64,000 bases of DNA, taken from Megalonaias nervosa (taxonomy: Eukaryota > Mollusca > Bivalvia > Unionida > Unionidae). The stretch is taken from positions 1 through 64,000 of the forward strand of contig JAECUM010009853.1 in assembly GCA_016617855.1 (NCBI GenBank). Reading direction: 5' to 3'. Shown in pieces: positions 1-13,539 of the stretch (position 1 is its first letter; each line of letters opens with the position of its first letter). Below the pieces are notes generated by a model. It was not told the DNA's origin and searched no databases. It saw only the letters and a list, made by a program, of their open reading frames with translations. Position numbers and translations under genes: made by a program.

Positions 1-27
1 TATATATATATATATATATATATATAT
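1..27. repeat. (TA)n microsatellite, cut by window edge
   Basis: Perfect TA dinucleotides from the first base. Confidence 0.95.
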
Positions 28-860
28 TCCTTAGATGCTTTAATGTCCTCCTAAAATTCAATATCGACAGTTTGTCTCTATTAATAGAAACTTATATCAG
101 AAATTAAACACATACAAGAAATAAAGAAATGATATTTGTATGATCGGAAACATGCACATTATCTATTGCTTAATCTATAATTATTATGATGTAAAATATA
201 CCAAACTATAGATGAATCTTAGATATATTTCAAGCTATTTTTCGTTTCATCCAATGGGTGTTCGATGGAAATTGAGAGCAGTAGTGATCGCCCATTGTCA
301 CGTTTGCTAAGCCCCAGTTATAAAGTCATGTATAAGCTATAATCTACCTGTCTTGGGAATATTACCGCGGCCATGTGTTTGATGCCTAAAGATTGCCGAG
401 GGCTAGTGTCAATCTCTTACGCAGTGTTACATGACTCGCCGGAGACCGGAAACTTGAATCGGCAAAAGGCGATAGATCGCATCTTTTGACGAAGGCTTGC
501 GGTTATCACGTCTAGGTGTTAAAGATTAGTCCTAAGATCAGAGGGAAGCCCGCGGGGTGAGTGGGTCGTGTTCTCATCCGTCCCCTCGTTGACAGACAGC
601 GAGAGGGAGATTGTCCATTAAGTTTGATTGGATCAGTCCACAGCGATGTCCAATCAAAACTTGAGATAGAGGGTGTGATTACAATTCGACGCAATTGTTA
701 CCTTCCAACTTGTAAATGAAACGTTAGTATTCGCCTAGGAAGATTTCTGAGCAATAGGGTTACTCCGAGAGAAGCCACTCGTAATTTGGCGGTAAAACGT
801 AGTAGTAGATTCTAAGGAAAGAAAAAGCTTCGAAAAGGAAGCTTTTTACATGACAGAGAA
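28..860. other. no gene seen
   Basis: AT-rich to about 240, then a more balanced, CpG-containing stretch (about 360-800). No splice-supported exon, TIR or array was found. Short frames look random. Confidence 0.5.
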
Positions 861-985
861 CTTCCGGTTCAATTGGGTCCCGAGTCTTCAGGAGTTGGAG
901 ACGTAATTGAGACTAGCCGAAACAGTCGAAGTCGACGGAAGTCTAGTTGGTGGAGACGAAAGTGGAGGAGAAGGAGATGGAATTT

Positions 986-1095
986 TGAGAAAGTCGAGGA
1001 GAAGGAGGAGAGAAGGAATTTGGAGAAAGTCGAGGAGGAAGAGGAGAAGGAATTTGGAGAAAGTCGGGGAGGAAGAGGAGAAGGAATTAGGAGAA
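986..1095 (+). repeat. purine-rich tandem repeat, about 34-36 bp
   Basis: Three imperfect units share GAGAAAGTCGAGGAG and GAAGGAATTTG, within a longer G/A-only tract (about 940-1115). Both strands stay open through it because of composition, so no protein is called. Confidence 0.8.
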
Positions 1096-1127
1096 ATAGG
1101 AGAGAGAAGGATACCACAGATGAGTAG

Positions 1128-2160
1128 AAGTACAAGGACAGGTGGAAATCAATCTCATACTGCTTATCAAGTGATGCAGTAGACTATTAAAGGGTCGAAC
1201 TGAATAATGTAATTGGAAACTTGAATCATTTGATTACTGAATTGTTATTCATTGAATTTCAACCTTTTTGTATATTTAACCATCTAACCGTCGGCATTAC
1301 TGACTGGGAGCTCGGAGCGTTACATCCATCTTTCACTAATCTAACTTCCAACAAAATAGAGTCTGGGTGGGACTTATATAATAGCTTAAATAAAATATTG
1401 GGAGCACCCCACCCCAACCATAACCATCCCCACACCCACTGAGTGCCAATTATTTTGTTCCTCGCGTTTCGAACAATAAAATGGGCCTGTACATCCGTCC
1501 TTTCTTTCGTCAGTCTGTCACATTTTCGTTTCCTCATAAAAGCTCCCTCATTATTAAATTTCTACCAAATTATTATGCTGCTAGATACCGATGAGAGGAC
1601 CTGTTCGGAGTTCGCTTGTCTGTGTTCCACGCTATCATGTAACACAGTTATGACCCGCGCAATAACTTTCTTAATTATTATTGGATTTCATCCAAATTTT
1701 GGCATGCAGATTCACATTGACGAGACTGTGGGTAGTCTTGCTCTCAGCGTTCTGTATCGTCGCTCAGCAGAAATACAGCTCCTGAATGTTGTACTTGCTC
1801 ACTTTCTTTTTCCCGCTGTGAATTCCTTAACTATGCTTTAATTTTACCCAAATTTGGTACGAAGCTTGACACTGATGGGATATCGGATGAGTCCGATTAA
1901 TCAGTGTTCTCCGTCATTGGTTACCGGAACTATAGTTCCTAATAATGTTAACAATTCGAAAATTACTTCTTACAGTTCTGTTCCTCTCACAAGTGTTCTG
2001 TTTCAGTACTACAGAGACATAAAATAACGACTTTCATTATTCCATAATAATAACAACTGTCATATTTTCCGTATTTGTGAATATTTATTTTCCCCCAAGA
2101 CACGAACAGGTTCGGCGCATGCGCTAGCAACGGTTATAACGTGCATTTCCTTCAGCATCC
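1128..2160. other. no gene seen
   Basis: Unique-looking sequence with a 132-codon frame at 1443-1841 that lacks domains, splice partners or codon signal. No repeat was recognised. Confidence 0.4.
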
Positions 2161-2162
2161 CA

Positions 2163-2484
2163 GGCTACCACTCCGGTGGCTTAGTGGTCAGAGCGTCCGC
2201 CTCGGATGTGCGATGTCGCCGGTTTGAACTCCAGCCGAGTCATAAAAAAGACTTATAAAAATAGTACTAACAGCTGCCTCGCTAGGATCTCAGCATTAAG
2301 AGATTAGTGTTAGGACTGGTCGGCCTGGTGTCAGGATAATGTGACCGGGTGGGACATGATTGCTACATGTCTGCGTCATGATGCCCCGGTGCTAGACATC
2401 GCTATGAACTGCTACACTGCAGACATCGTAGTGATATGGCTGAAAAAGGGTTAAAGCTACGTTAGAAAAATCCAAATCTAAATC
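2163..2484 (+). mobile_element. tRNA-derived SINE, family 1, copy 1
   Basis: The tRNA-like head begins CACTCCGGTGGCTTAGTGGT (A box) and carries GGTTTGAACTCC (degenerate B box). The shared body includes GGCCTGGTGTCAGGATAATG and ends GTTAAAGCTACGTTAGAAAA then AATCTAAATC. No clear target duplication remains and the (CA)n tail is lost, so this looks like an older copy. Confidence 0.85.
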
Positions 2485-2486
2485 CA

Positions 2487-5206
2487 GCATTCGAAGCGGA
2501 TTAATACACGAGTGTGTTGGCTGGATCATACCTTATATTTATTTTCACATACGAGAGGTAAATTAGACCACGCAGGCTATAGCTTAGGTAAAGTGAGCAT
2601 TTCTCAAACGTGTACGTGAATCGGAAACATTGTCGCAACTTGCGCATCTGTCGCAGGGTTTAATCCTCTGGCTCTTCAGCAAAAGAGGAAAAGAAGCAGG
2701 TGTACTTAGTGATGTCAACTTCCGGCATGAATAATAGCTGGATAAACGATAATAATATCTTGACAGACGACAGCAATGGTCGAGCTTGATTCATAATGTA
2801 GCAACTGCTTTGAGGTGGGAATACAAATATTTAACCGACGAAATTGCAAGCAATCATCAGAAGCTGTTTCTAGTCACACGCTACAATAACAGACACTACC
2901 AAACAGGAGATTTGGGCGATTTGTTCTGATTCATTTCCGCCCCCTTCCTCTTGTCCCTCTCGAGACATTACACATAAAATGGACAGTTATGTTCACTTTC
3001 CAAATTGATTGTACAGATATGCCAAAATATAAATGCACCACGTCATCATCATCATCATTTGAGAGTGAGAACAAAACTTATTTTTATCAGTGCAAAGATA
3101 ATGGAAGCCGCCATTGGGGGGGGGGGGGGCAAACTTACGCCAGGTAGGTGTTTTCCTTAAATTTACGCAAGTATTTACGTTAATGTGTAGTTGAAAGAAA
3201 CGTTAGTGAAACGGACAAGATTATGCTTACGCACGGTCGTTTACGTAACTTACATCATGTACGTTAGCGAAACGATCCTCACATTTGCTTCATGCTAACG
3301 TTATCCAGCATATTGTGACGTCGTAAAAACTCTCAGAATTAGTTAATTTGCATCAAATACAGTTGACACGATATCAGTTCAAATAAAAAAGTAAGCATTA
3401 CGCGAAATCTTCTTCCAAGTACGCCTATGGATGCACAAATGAATATCTTATTTACCACTTGATTAAAATACAAAAGCATGTGTCACGTGCATTCTTCGAC
3501 ACTGCACTTGTCATGACTATCACGAAAATTTTGTGTCTAACGCCAAATAAATAAATTGTCATCATTCTGTTTGTGAAAGATTGCTGGTCTTTTAAGCTGT
3601 ACAGGAAAGAAAGTGACGCGTAATCATCCACGCCCACATGAATTGTCCACCTTAGCAAAATTTTATTGGCTACCATAAAATTAAAAATAGCGGCAACCTT
3701 ATTGTTAGTAACTACATGCCTATTAATGAAACAACAAATAAGAATAGTCACATGACCGAATTAAGGTGATAATTTTTTCTTCTTCTTATCGTTTAATTCT
3801 TGTTCCCATTTAGAAACAAATGTGACACAGCGCAAAATACTGTGTTGTCATGAAATTGCGTTAGAGGTATTATCTAGTTAAGGCGGAGACTATTTAGAAT
3901 TGGGTCTTTCCGGTTGTTGACATTCGGTAACCACACCCCAGGGGTAGTGTTGTATGACAGAGTTAGGGAGGTGCTGAATAATGTAAAAGGTACATAATGG
4001 CTTCAAACGGGTGTGCACATTTAAAAAAAAAAAAAATTAAGAACAGGTTCTTGGTCCTAATCTGAAACCACCCGGCGAAATGTACCAAAAAATGAACAAG
4101 AGAAGTTTCTATTTTATCCCGATTCTGTATCAAATAGGCAATTATGAAATAGATTGGTTGGTTGGTTGGTAGGTAAGTAGAAATGGAGGTGTAACGACTA
4201 ACAAAGTTGTTCCCGATTTTGTGAGTCCAAAATCTTAAACCTTAGCCCACGCAAGGGCACTGACTAGGACGACATTTGAATGAGATGGTAAAAAGGCAAT
4301 ATAGTGCTCCCCTCAATTTTTTATTTTTTATTTTTTTGCCTGTAAGCAATGGAAGGAAAATCTAGGCTGGTGAACATTGAGGTTCTCAGTAATGTTCTAT
4401 GAATAACTAGACCAGAGAATACGTTGACGGTGTATGACTGTTAGTTGGGATGATATAAAAGGGGGGTGGGGGTGGACTTTGCTCTTGACATGATTTAATG
4501 GCTTAATAGGTACACTTCATTAAATAACCATAATTTCAGTCCTATGACCCCTGCTTTAATCATGGAGAGAAAACAGTCGTGGCTAATGGAGATAAAGAAA
4601 TAAATGTAAGCATCCGAACACGAATTAAAGCTTGCTAAACGTTAAAAAGGTTAAAATTGTTCCGATAACTGTCCCCCACCCGACCCCAACCCCCCCAAAA
4701 AAACATACTTACGGACAATCATTACACCATTAATTGCCTTGACAGTCAGAAGCATGAATGTATATGTTGGCGTTACCCTCACTAATTTAGTTTATGCATG
4801 TCTGGTATAGCGGGTATTTGTGACGGTAAAACCAATCTGGTGGTTTTCAAAACATCAAATACAAGACGAGCATCCCCATTGTAGTTGTAATAGTTTTCTG
4901 TTTGCCCATCTCGTATAAGAATACAAACATACTAAAATAAAGAATCAAACTTGTTAACACAGTAAGATCCTTATATTTTTGTTCTTGTTACACTTGTCCA
5001 ATGGTAGGAAAATCCAGTCAGAAGATACCTAAGGCTTATTTGCATCTTATTCTTGCATTTGACGAACCAGTTAGCAGACTCATGGTAGAAATGTGTTGGA
5101 CCCTTATCTAAGACCAAATCAGGCAACCAACACTTGCTGACCATAATGTGTGCGACTACAAGATTTCCAGAGGCATTTTCTGTAAAAAAAAAAAAATATT
5201 AAAACC

Positions 5207-5211
<5 letters not shown>
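2487..5211. other. low-complexity patches, no gene seen
   Basis: Contains (CAT)n near 3044-3059, a 13-base G run near 3118-3130, A runs near 4024 and a TTGG tetranucleotide patch near 4153-4171. A CpG-rich patch at 3135-3300 repeats a TTACGTTA/ACGTTAGYGAAAC theme without clear ends. Confidence 0.45.

Positions 5212-5278
<67 letters not shown>
5212..5278. repeat. (AT)n microsatellite
   Basis: About 33 perfect AT units. Open frames on both strands through it encode only Ile-Tyr repeats. Confidence 0.97.
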
Positions 5279-5281
<3 letters not shown>

Positions 5282-6830
5282 AGTAAAGAACACTAATGTA
5301 CTGATATGCATTAAAGAATTGGAGTGGAAGCTTCTGACTGGCAAGTGACGTCACTGCAGGAAACAATGTTCGGAAACAACATCATGTGGACTGTCAATTT
5401 TAGCAATGTCGGTTTCGAAGAGAATGGGGGATACAACCTTCGCCAGCTTTTCGCTTAACGACACTAATTAAGGAGAATTAAGGAAGGGCGAGTTTTGTAA
5501 ATTCAAGACACAAACTCAGTCTAACTTATTTTATTTGCAAAATTTGTTACTGTTGTGAGCAAAGTCTTTGGGAAGCACTATTTTAACGCACACCTGTTTG
5601 AGTGAAGACCTACTCGTAACTGACAAATAAAACATATGAATAGACGTAATTTAAACATAATAATCACGAAAACATTTAGATATTACTTTATCACAAATGT
5701 CAATGGCGATGTACTTTAAGTGGGCAACAATGAAATATTTATATGAATTTATTAATGATATTGAACTACACATGAAGAAGATATTCATTAAAAAAATTAA
5801 ACAATCTGATTCATGGAAAGCTCAATTAGATTTATATGACCCGTATAGGAAGGTGAACGAGTTGAGAGAGTTTCTATCTATCTATCTACCTATCTGTTTG
5901 TCTGCCCGTTCGTTCTTCCATCCATCCATTTAGCTTACAGAACAATGTCTCTAAATATACTGGCCATCTGGATAATGTAATGACCATTTATTTGAATTTT
6001 TATATACCAAATTTGGTACAGATCGATGTTTCACCAGACTAAACATTTAATCATGTACAGAGGCATCAATAGCTCTAACGAAATTCGTACATGGATATGC
6101 AGTTTGGGTTCGTATCAATGTGGAACTGAAAGATGATAAATCCACCAAGTAAACTTACACTGATCATCAAAATACAATTGAGATAGATACAGTCGTTAAT
6201 TTTTTAGTTATCCTGTAAAAATTGGACATTAGGAAAACTGAAAATGAATTTGATATATGTGTAGATGTGTATGAATACTGGGAAAAGGAGACAGCGGTGG
6301 GGAAGAGACTGTATTAAGTTTACTGGAGTAACTTGAGTGAAATTCGCGGTGACATTTTAATTTTATTTAACTGTAGTGGTTTTAATGCCCACAAAGACTA
6401 AAGGGGCCTTTACGTTGGAATGATAGATTTGAAACTTTATTTTCTCACTTAAAAACTATCAAAATATAAACATTTTGGGAGACTTAAATGGAGAGAATAA
6501 TTTTCCATCAATATCCACTCCTTTTAAGTCTTCCAGTTTATATCCAACAAGGTGTCTTAATATTAATTGAATAAGTGAAAAAAATGTGAAATTAAGAACT
6601 GATAGCTCTTAGTGAAAATAGACTTATACCTTGAGATCCTGATGATCGGTATTTTTGTAATGGATCTGGGGTTTCAGCATCGTAGTATAGACAACCAACC
6701 TACCCGGTCATCCTCAGGGATAATATCAGTTTTTATTTCTTAAGCCAAACTGGCCGTTTATGTTGCTTCGATTTTGCATAAATTGTGCACTTCACATAGG
6801 CCATATTGAAGATCCTGTGTATTCGCTATG
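5279..6830. other. no gene seen; tetranucleotide patch
   Basis: AT-rich. TCTA/TCTG/CCAT tetranucleotide drift at 5873-5935 is the only structured feature. Confidence 0.45.
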
Positions 6831-6834
6831 CTAG

Positions 6835-7106
6835 GATCTCCAGACCTTTGTCAGGCTATCGTGATTTGCGAACTACACATGGGGATTATGGTACACCGGC
6901 AGTTCGCATGGCTCTAAATTTGTACTGAATTCGACTCATACCCCGCGCACCGATTTGGTGTCATACTTGCTGTACGGGACGGCTAGAGTAGGGAGATTCA
7001 CAGAATAATTGAAACATAGAATGTTCGTGAGGAGAATCGAACTCACATTAATAACATGTGTGCATGTCCGAAATCACCACTACTACATCTATGCCCCCCT
7101 AAGAAC
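6835..7106 (-). mobile_element. third tRNA-derived SINE-like element (candidate)
   Basis: On the minus strand a tRNA-like 5' end is seen: an A-box-like TAGTAGTGGTGATTTCGGA, then a B box GAGTTCGATTCTCC. It is followed by a more GC-rich body with GCCGTCCCGTACAGCAAG and GGTGCGCGGGGTATGAG. The body is unlike the other two SINE families. Only one copy is present in the window, so its ends are uncertain. Confidence 0.45.
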
Positions 7107-8382
7107 TTGAAAGCCTTCCTTAAAAAAATAAAATAAAAGAAGCAACATAAAATTAATCCTCCAATGCCTGTCACTTAAGAAGGCCTACAATGAACCATGT
7201 CAGTTGCCAATATAAATTCGTCTTTTTTATTCCCACAAATGTATATTTGGTTGTAAAGTGGGGCTCTGGATAGTTTCAACGTTATGACCTAGGGGCTAAG
7301 TTCCAAGAGCTATGGAAAGGCCCCGTTGTACACCTAAACGCCACAGTCTAACGTGTTGACACTTGGGTTATCAATTACGCATATCAGTTATCAGACATAT
7401 GAGGCATTAAAATTGATGTACAATATCCTTTACCTCAACCCCACAATCAAGGAGACATGATCAGTTCCAAAAGTGTTAGCACCATATACATTCAAGAGTT
7501 ATAACTGACCAAACTTTCATGTATCTAGCTTTAACGGTGCAGGAGGAATTCACGCGCATTAAACACGTAGGTGAGCCAAACCTAAGCACGTACATATGGA
7601 CGGACAGGCTGTAATACAATATCCCCACGCATCTTTAAGATTACGGAGGTTCAAAATGTCGCTTAAAAGAAGCTTATATGCGCACGAATAGGCGGAACAT
7701 TTGTAGTGTTTCCGAACGGTGTATTTTAATTCATAATCTCATAATTTTCTAATCTCCCGGCCGTGGCTGACTGAATACAGGAACCTCTGAATTCTGAATT
7801 ACTTGTGCCTTACTTGGTAATAATAATAATAATAAATTTATTATTATTAATCGAGCTTAACAATGTACAATCGAGATGGTGGATAATGAGACATTTTTTA
7901 ACTAAAAAGTTGTTTTTTCCTCTGGTGTCAGTATTCTTTGACAACTTTTATATTAATCCATGATAACACAATGTTCAAATATGAACATGCAAGTTCAGCA
8001 AGATTTAATAGCCTTAGAGGTTTTTGATTATAAAAATCTGAAGAAAAAGAGCGATTTCAAACCTTTTTCAATCATGGCTAATAAATTTGTATAAAATCGT
8101 AATGGTCAAGGGACACAATGTCGTGTCGATTACTCTGGTGCAAAGTAATAATTAGTCATGCAGATGAAATAATTTGACTTAAATTAGCGTCTAATGTTTT
8201 CTCAGGCAGTCTTTTGTTACGCTACGTCTACATACTAAACAAGGCCGACAGGGTTTGCTCCCTTGTTACTTTTTTTTTTCAGCCACAATGTTTCATGTTT
8301 ACATTTTAATTATTTCTAACAGCGTGTACATTGCTGTAATTACAAACACGAAAACAAACCCACATCAGTTGTCACTAGAACC
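7107..8382. other. no gene seen; AAT/ATT patch
   Basis: AT-rich, with an (AAT)n/(ATT)n patch at 7818-7850. A CTCCCGGCCGTGGCTGACTGA segment near 7756-7775 recurs near 8557-8576 and may mark a dispersed repeat. Confidence 0.45.
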
Positions 8383-8634
8383 ATGGGCGTCCGCAGCATA
8401 GGTCAAGGGGAGTCACGTGACCCCACTGGAAATCATACTGCAAATATATTCCGACAAGTTTAATCATGCAAATTAAGCTGAAAATATGTCACAAGATTCA
8501 GTTCAAAACGCTTTGTAAATATTAGCTTTAGTTTCAGACTGCTTACTATGCTAACTCTCCCGGCCGTGACTGACTGACCTCCCTGCAAAAAATCCTCCCC
8601 CACCCCCTTTGCAAAACATCCTGGGGGCGCCCAT
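8383..8634. mobile_element. MITE candidate with 14-bp imperfect TIRs
   Basis: The left end ATGGGCGTCCGCAG and the reverse complement of the right end ATGGGCGCCCCCAG match at 12 of 14 bases. TAGAAC occurs just outside both ends, compatible with a degraded 8-bp hAT-type target duplication. No coding capacity. Confidence 0.45.
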
Positions 8635-8906
8635 AATTAGAACAATTAAAAACTCCACTCCAAATTGACCAAAATAAGTACTACTAGCAGTTAGAATTAG
8701 TTACAATCTACAGTTTGTGCAGTGCGTATTTAGAAGTCATATGGCTCAAATACATTGTGCAATGACCAAGTGGGAAAACGAACCTATGGATAATGTTTGT
8801 ACGCAATCATGGAATTTGTAACTGTCTATATTCTCAAGGGTATGAGGGCAAATAAAGTTATTTCATTCTTTTATTCTTGTTGTTGTTAATAATAATAATA
8901 ATAATA

Positions 8907-8942
<36 letters not shown>

Positions 8943-9963
8943 TGGAATATCCCAATTTTAGTTCAGAAAAGCCAACTAATAAAAAGCAATTTTCAGAAAA
9001 CGCTTTCATTGGCTTCCGAGTTTATGCCAACATCGTTACTTGCGAATTAGTCCCATTATATTATTGGAAGAAAAAATACATAAATTTTATATTTCCAATG
9101 TTCATATCCTCCTACAAGGGGAATAGTCCACTTTCTATACTCATCGACATAATATTTTCTACAGAAACAGGAAAAGATATCATACACAAATCTTTAAATA
9201 CATTGAAACCTTTCAAGAAACAAATCTGAGCATATTTTCGGATTCTGCTTCCACACTAAAGCCTTGCAAACCCCCAATTTTACAACACATTAATGTCCCA
9301 GATCTTAAAGAAACATGGTTTTTGCTCATGCGATCTGAAAATAATTATTCAGTTCTGCTGGCCGTCTAGTCAAATTGGTATTAAGAGTAACGAGACATCA
9401 AATAAAGCTGCCAACAGCTGCCTTGCAGCCACCGCTTCCGACTTTTAATATTACATAAAAATCGCAAAGTTCTTTCTTTCTGACCAGATAAATGAAATGA
9501 ACACGCCACAAACAAGCTTCGGAATATGAAATCAGTCATTGGAGATTGGTATTTCTCATATATGGAAAAGATTGCCATAATGACGTCATATTGTGCATTT
9601 GCTGTGAATGTATCCCCACTGAAGGGTGAATCTCGACCCAAGCGCATACTCTGATTGTGTACACTAACAATGAAACATGCTCATGTCGAGTGAATAAATT
9701 TCCACCCTTTGATACACACTCTCATGCAGAATCTTGTTTAATGTGAACTCAATTTAGAAACGTTATGATACAAGAGAAAATCTTACACCTTTTGAACCTC
9801 GGTGGGGCGATTTTCATAGTTTGCGGATTTCATCGGCAATGATGAAATAAAACCGGTGTGAATAGGACCTTTTGTTTTTCTCAGACACCCTATACAATAA
9901 ATATTTTTCTGATTATAATTCTATTGGAGACAAAATACGACATAATCACTAGGCCCCATTTTA
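8635..9963. other. AAT/ATT palindromic microsatellite and unassigned DNA
   Basis: (AAT)n switching to (ATT)n at 8889-8941 is self-complementary. A 95-codon frame at 8942-9229 and an 88-codon minus frame at 9381-9647 have no recognisable domain or splice support. Confidence 0.5.
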
Positions 9964-9976
9964 ACTAAATTTCTCA

Positions 9977-10295
9977 GACCGCTCCGGTGGCCTAGCGGTT
10001 AGAGCATCCGCCTCGGATGCGGGAGGTCGTGGGTTCGAACCCCGGCCGGGTCATACCGACGACTTTAAAAAATGGTACTAACAGCTGCCTCGCTTGGCAC
10101 TCAGCATTAAGAGGTTAGAGTTAGGACTGGTCGGCCTGGTGTCAGGATAATGCGACTGGGTGGGACATCATGCCACATGTCTGCGGCATGATGCCCCAGT
10201 GCTAGACATCACTATAAACTGTCACACTGCAGACATCGTATCGCATGACTGAAAAATTGTTAAAGCTACGTTAAAAATCTAAATCACACACACAC
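9977..10295 (+). mobile_element. tRNA-derived SINE, family 1, copy 2 (best preserved)
   Basis: The head carries TGGCCTAGCGGTTAGAGC (A box) and GGTTCGAACCCC (B box, consensus). The anticodon-arm-like stem is GCATC/GATGC. The body ends GTTAAAGCTACGTTAAAAAT then an (AC)n tail. A 13-bp target duplication ACTAAATTTCTCA flanks it exactly (9964-9976 and 10296-10308). It is not a working tRNA: no acceptor stem closes, and the same head recurs fused to the same body. Confidence 0.95.
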
Positions 10296-10308
10296 ACTAA
10301 ATTTCTCA

Positions 10309-10844
10309 AATTGTCTCCTCAAACTGAGGTTGTACAATATCTCTCTAGAAATTATGAGGTTTGTCGAATGTTGAGATAACAGAAAGGATGCAAATATTTT
10401 TTGTTTTTAGGTTTAAAGTTGAATACCTGTGAGGAAATTCTAAAATAAAGCAATACTGGTGTAAGGAGGATTTGAGATATTACTGCACATTTTAAACCCT
10501 AATGTCTGCTGGATCTTCCGTGAAAAATTTATATTTATCAACTAAGCAATGCTAAAGATGTCCAAAAACTCAATCTGAGGATGAAATTTTGAGATGTTTA
10601 GTGACACCATGACCTGAAGATCTTCATTTTAAAATTTAACAACTACTTCATCCACTGGACGAATACATTTTTTGCTTTCAGATTTTGGCCAAACACATCA
10701 TTATACCGTTGAACGAGACAGCCAAACTGTTGTCTTCATAACCAGTTTCAATTTCTACCATTAGCAATTAGAGCCGATTTTAAAATGGGGATGATATCGA
10801 CAACTCAGACACATCTATATTCTGTAATAAAAACCTACCCAACC

Positions 10845-10848
<4 letters not shown>
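10309..10848. other. no gene seen
   Basis: AT-rich unique sequence. Confidence 0.4.

Positions 10849-10906
<58 letters not shown>
10849..10906. repeat. (TC)n microsatellite
   Basis: About 28 TC units. Confidence 0.97.
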
Positions 10907-10908
<2 letters not shown>

Positions 10909-13539
10909 AGTTATTTATTTAAATTTAAAAAAAATAAATGACCAATTATGTGGGCGTATGAAAATAAAACATCGTCTTTGACAGATACTTCACAAAGATA
11001 CCATATATTGGGATATTTTCCCAAACGTAAAATTATTTAATTTTATTGTTAAAAAATGCGGGGTTTAAAGTTTGGTTAGTTATAGTTTAGTGATTGCACA
11101 GCTAGAGAGTTTATTATGTACAAAACTATACATATTAAATGGATTTATTTTCAAGACATTACCCAAGCTGCTAATTATTTCTTTTTAAATTTCTACCAGG
11201 TAGAATACCCGCTATAACGGAATTTTTGTTATTTGTTTCAGCTGATCTGTGCTTAAAGACTGTGTTGGGTGCGTAACAAGACGCTTTGTATATCTACAAG
11301 TACCTGATATGTCATTGTTTTAAGACATGAGCGAGTCAAAGTTTTTGTAAATAGAGGACTTAGGCTGAAAACAGTGTGTAAACAATTCACTCGTCCTGCA
11401 CAAAAAATATGATTTTTAATGAGTCATGTCTCCAATATGCAACATTTGCACGACTCCGAAGTACATGGCTACACGTGCTTATAAAGCACAAATGAAGTAG
11501 TTGATAAGCGTTCAGAAAAGCTGTTAACCCCATTTTTCCGGACAATTTCTTTCTTTCTTGGCATAAATATTAACATTTTGATAGAACCCGGATGTATCAG
11601 ATTTCTTTCAGACCAACGCTGACTCTGAATTGCCATTTTAAACTTCGAGTTTAACATTAAAAAGACCTCTAAATGTAGGCATGGGACAATTACGTGTCTA
11701 ATTGTTTTGAAGCAAGGATAAGTACAGTTGTAGTGTCAACCGTATTCATGAGGGCGTCTGTTACCCTGAAGGTTAGAGACCAGGACTACTTGCACTACAT
11801 AGGAGGTATAAATTTCATTTGCAATAACTTCATTATTTCTTTTTACATAAACTATGAGAAAATTTGACTTTCAACCGAAACGTCTCTCTAATAAAGTAAA
11901 AAACGTAATTTTTCACAGAAAATGCTATGCTAATGAGAATGCGTCATCAATTCTATTTCCGCACGATTATTTAGTTCACCAGCATGGAAACGGCGTCCTC
12001 ACTTCAGACAGCATCCATGCACGCGCCAACTGCCAACGCTAAAAGCGATCCGATCGCGAACAAAAAGTAATCTGCAGCCATTTGCACATGTTAAATTATT
12101 GTCGTTTATGTCAAGATATTTGAATTTAGGAGTATACCTGCAGAAGCCCACTGGCGCCAAATCGAGTCGCCGAGAATTTCTTTTTTACCGTCAATATTGA
12201 AAATTAGTTCGAATATTTGCAATATTATTGCGTACATTCGTACTGAATTTTTTCTTAGTGATTCAGTTTAGTTGTAATCGGTATACGTACACGGGTCTTT
12301 TAAGCGTTGCAAAAATATGCTTGACATAAATGAAATAAACCTTCAGTATAAATAATACTGCTTATTCTTATCATATATCCTTCCAAAATGCATACATTTT
12401 GATTCAATTGTGTTTAGTGATAAATTATTTAGAATCATAATACAATAATTTTAACACATATATCACGCTATAATCAACAGTAGCAAAGTTGCCTAGCCAG
12501 AATATCATGAAGGGGTGGGGGCCGAAACTATGTCAAAAGATAGATACAATGGTTAAATCCACTGCAAAACTATCGAAATTATATTACAAACACTTTAATG
12601 CTGACGATTCCTTCAAACTAGATAGTTTTCTACCTTTTCATACCTTAAATTACAATATTTAAACGGAAAAACAAGAACTAGAACGTCAACATTTCATATA
12701 TACGAAATGCCCAAGAAGTTCTCAAGTAAGGTGACACAGAAAATAACCGCATCGAAAATGTCAAATTCCAATGTCGATTAGCCCTCGAAATTAAGTCAGT
12801 CACGAAAATAAGCCGCCTAATATATTTGGTGCATATCTTGCGTAAGTGAAAGTTTACGAGTAAGATAATATAGATTTTCATACAAAAAACATAAATTTTC
12901 TAAACTTACAGAATAAAAATCAAATTATACAATCTGGCATCAATTACGACCGAGTTAATGTATATGTCAATATAAAATTGCAAAATATGAATTTGTAAAA
13001 TCCATTTACATTCTTGCAGTAAATAAGTAAATTTGTACACACAGAAGCTGACCTCGACAGAAAGGCGCATAAAACTTACTAAATATGCCACGGTTCATTT
13101 AAGAAACCTTAGGGTGTGGGGGTGTGGAGAGGGGGGGGGGAAGGAGGGAGAGAAAGAGAGAGATCTCGATCTATAAAAGAAATAAAAACAACTTAAGTTA
13201 TCTATTGTATTTAAAATTAACAGAAGTACAACACAACAAATGAAGGATTTATGACGGAGAAAATAAAATATTGTAAGATAACATTCTAGGTGATTTATAC
13301 AAATACACTTTTGTTTTAAGTACTAATTAAAAATAATATTTTGTCTCTGGCATCAGATCTATCAATAATATCATATCACGCTGTTCAAGTATAAAATGAG
13401 AGTCATTGTTCTACATGTGGTTATGAAATACAACATACTCTCTCTCGTTGAAAAAAAGCAGACTTTCATAAGGCCCGATAGTTGTGCATTCTGTGTGTGT
13501 TGCTTACAATCCTGGTCCTTGAGCATGCTTTATGTATTT
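10907..13539. other. no gene seen
   Basis: AT-rich. Only a G-rich, then GA-rich patch at 13112-13163 stands out. Short frames (11469-11657, 11854-12042, 12678-12881, 12906-13091) have no recognisable features. Confidence 0.45.

Noticed and set aside
873..1182. Arg/Glu-rich protein gene
   Set aside because: The purine tract gives open frames in two plus phases and on the minus strand. No coding signal beyond composition.
1443..1841. 132-codon plus-strand gene
   Set aside because: No domain, no splice partner, and the composition matches the surrounding non-coding DNA.
5148..5348. Small gene with Ile-Tyr repeats
   Set aside because: The frame is the translation of a TA microsatellite; the same holds near 22400 and 24640.
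9381..9647. 88-codon minus-strand gene
   Set aside because: No recognisable domain or splice signals. I could not separate it from a chance frame, so it is only noted.
9977..10050. Functional tRNA gene
   Set aside because: A and B boxes are good, but the acceptor stem does not close, the base before the anticodon position is not T, and the same head is fused to the same body in six places with target duplications. It is a SINE head.
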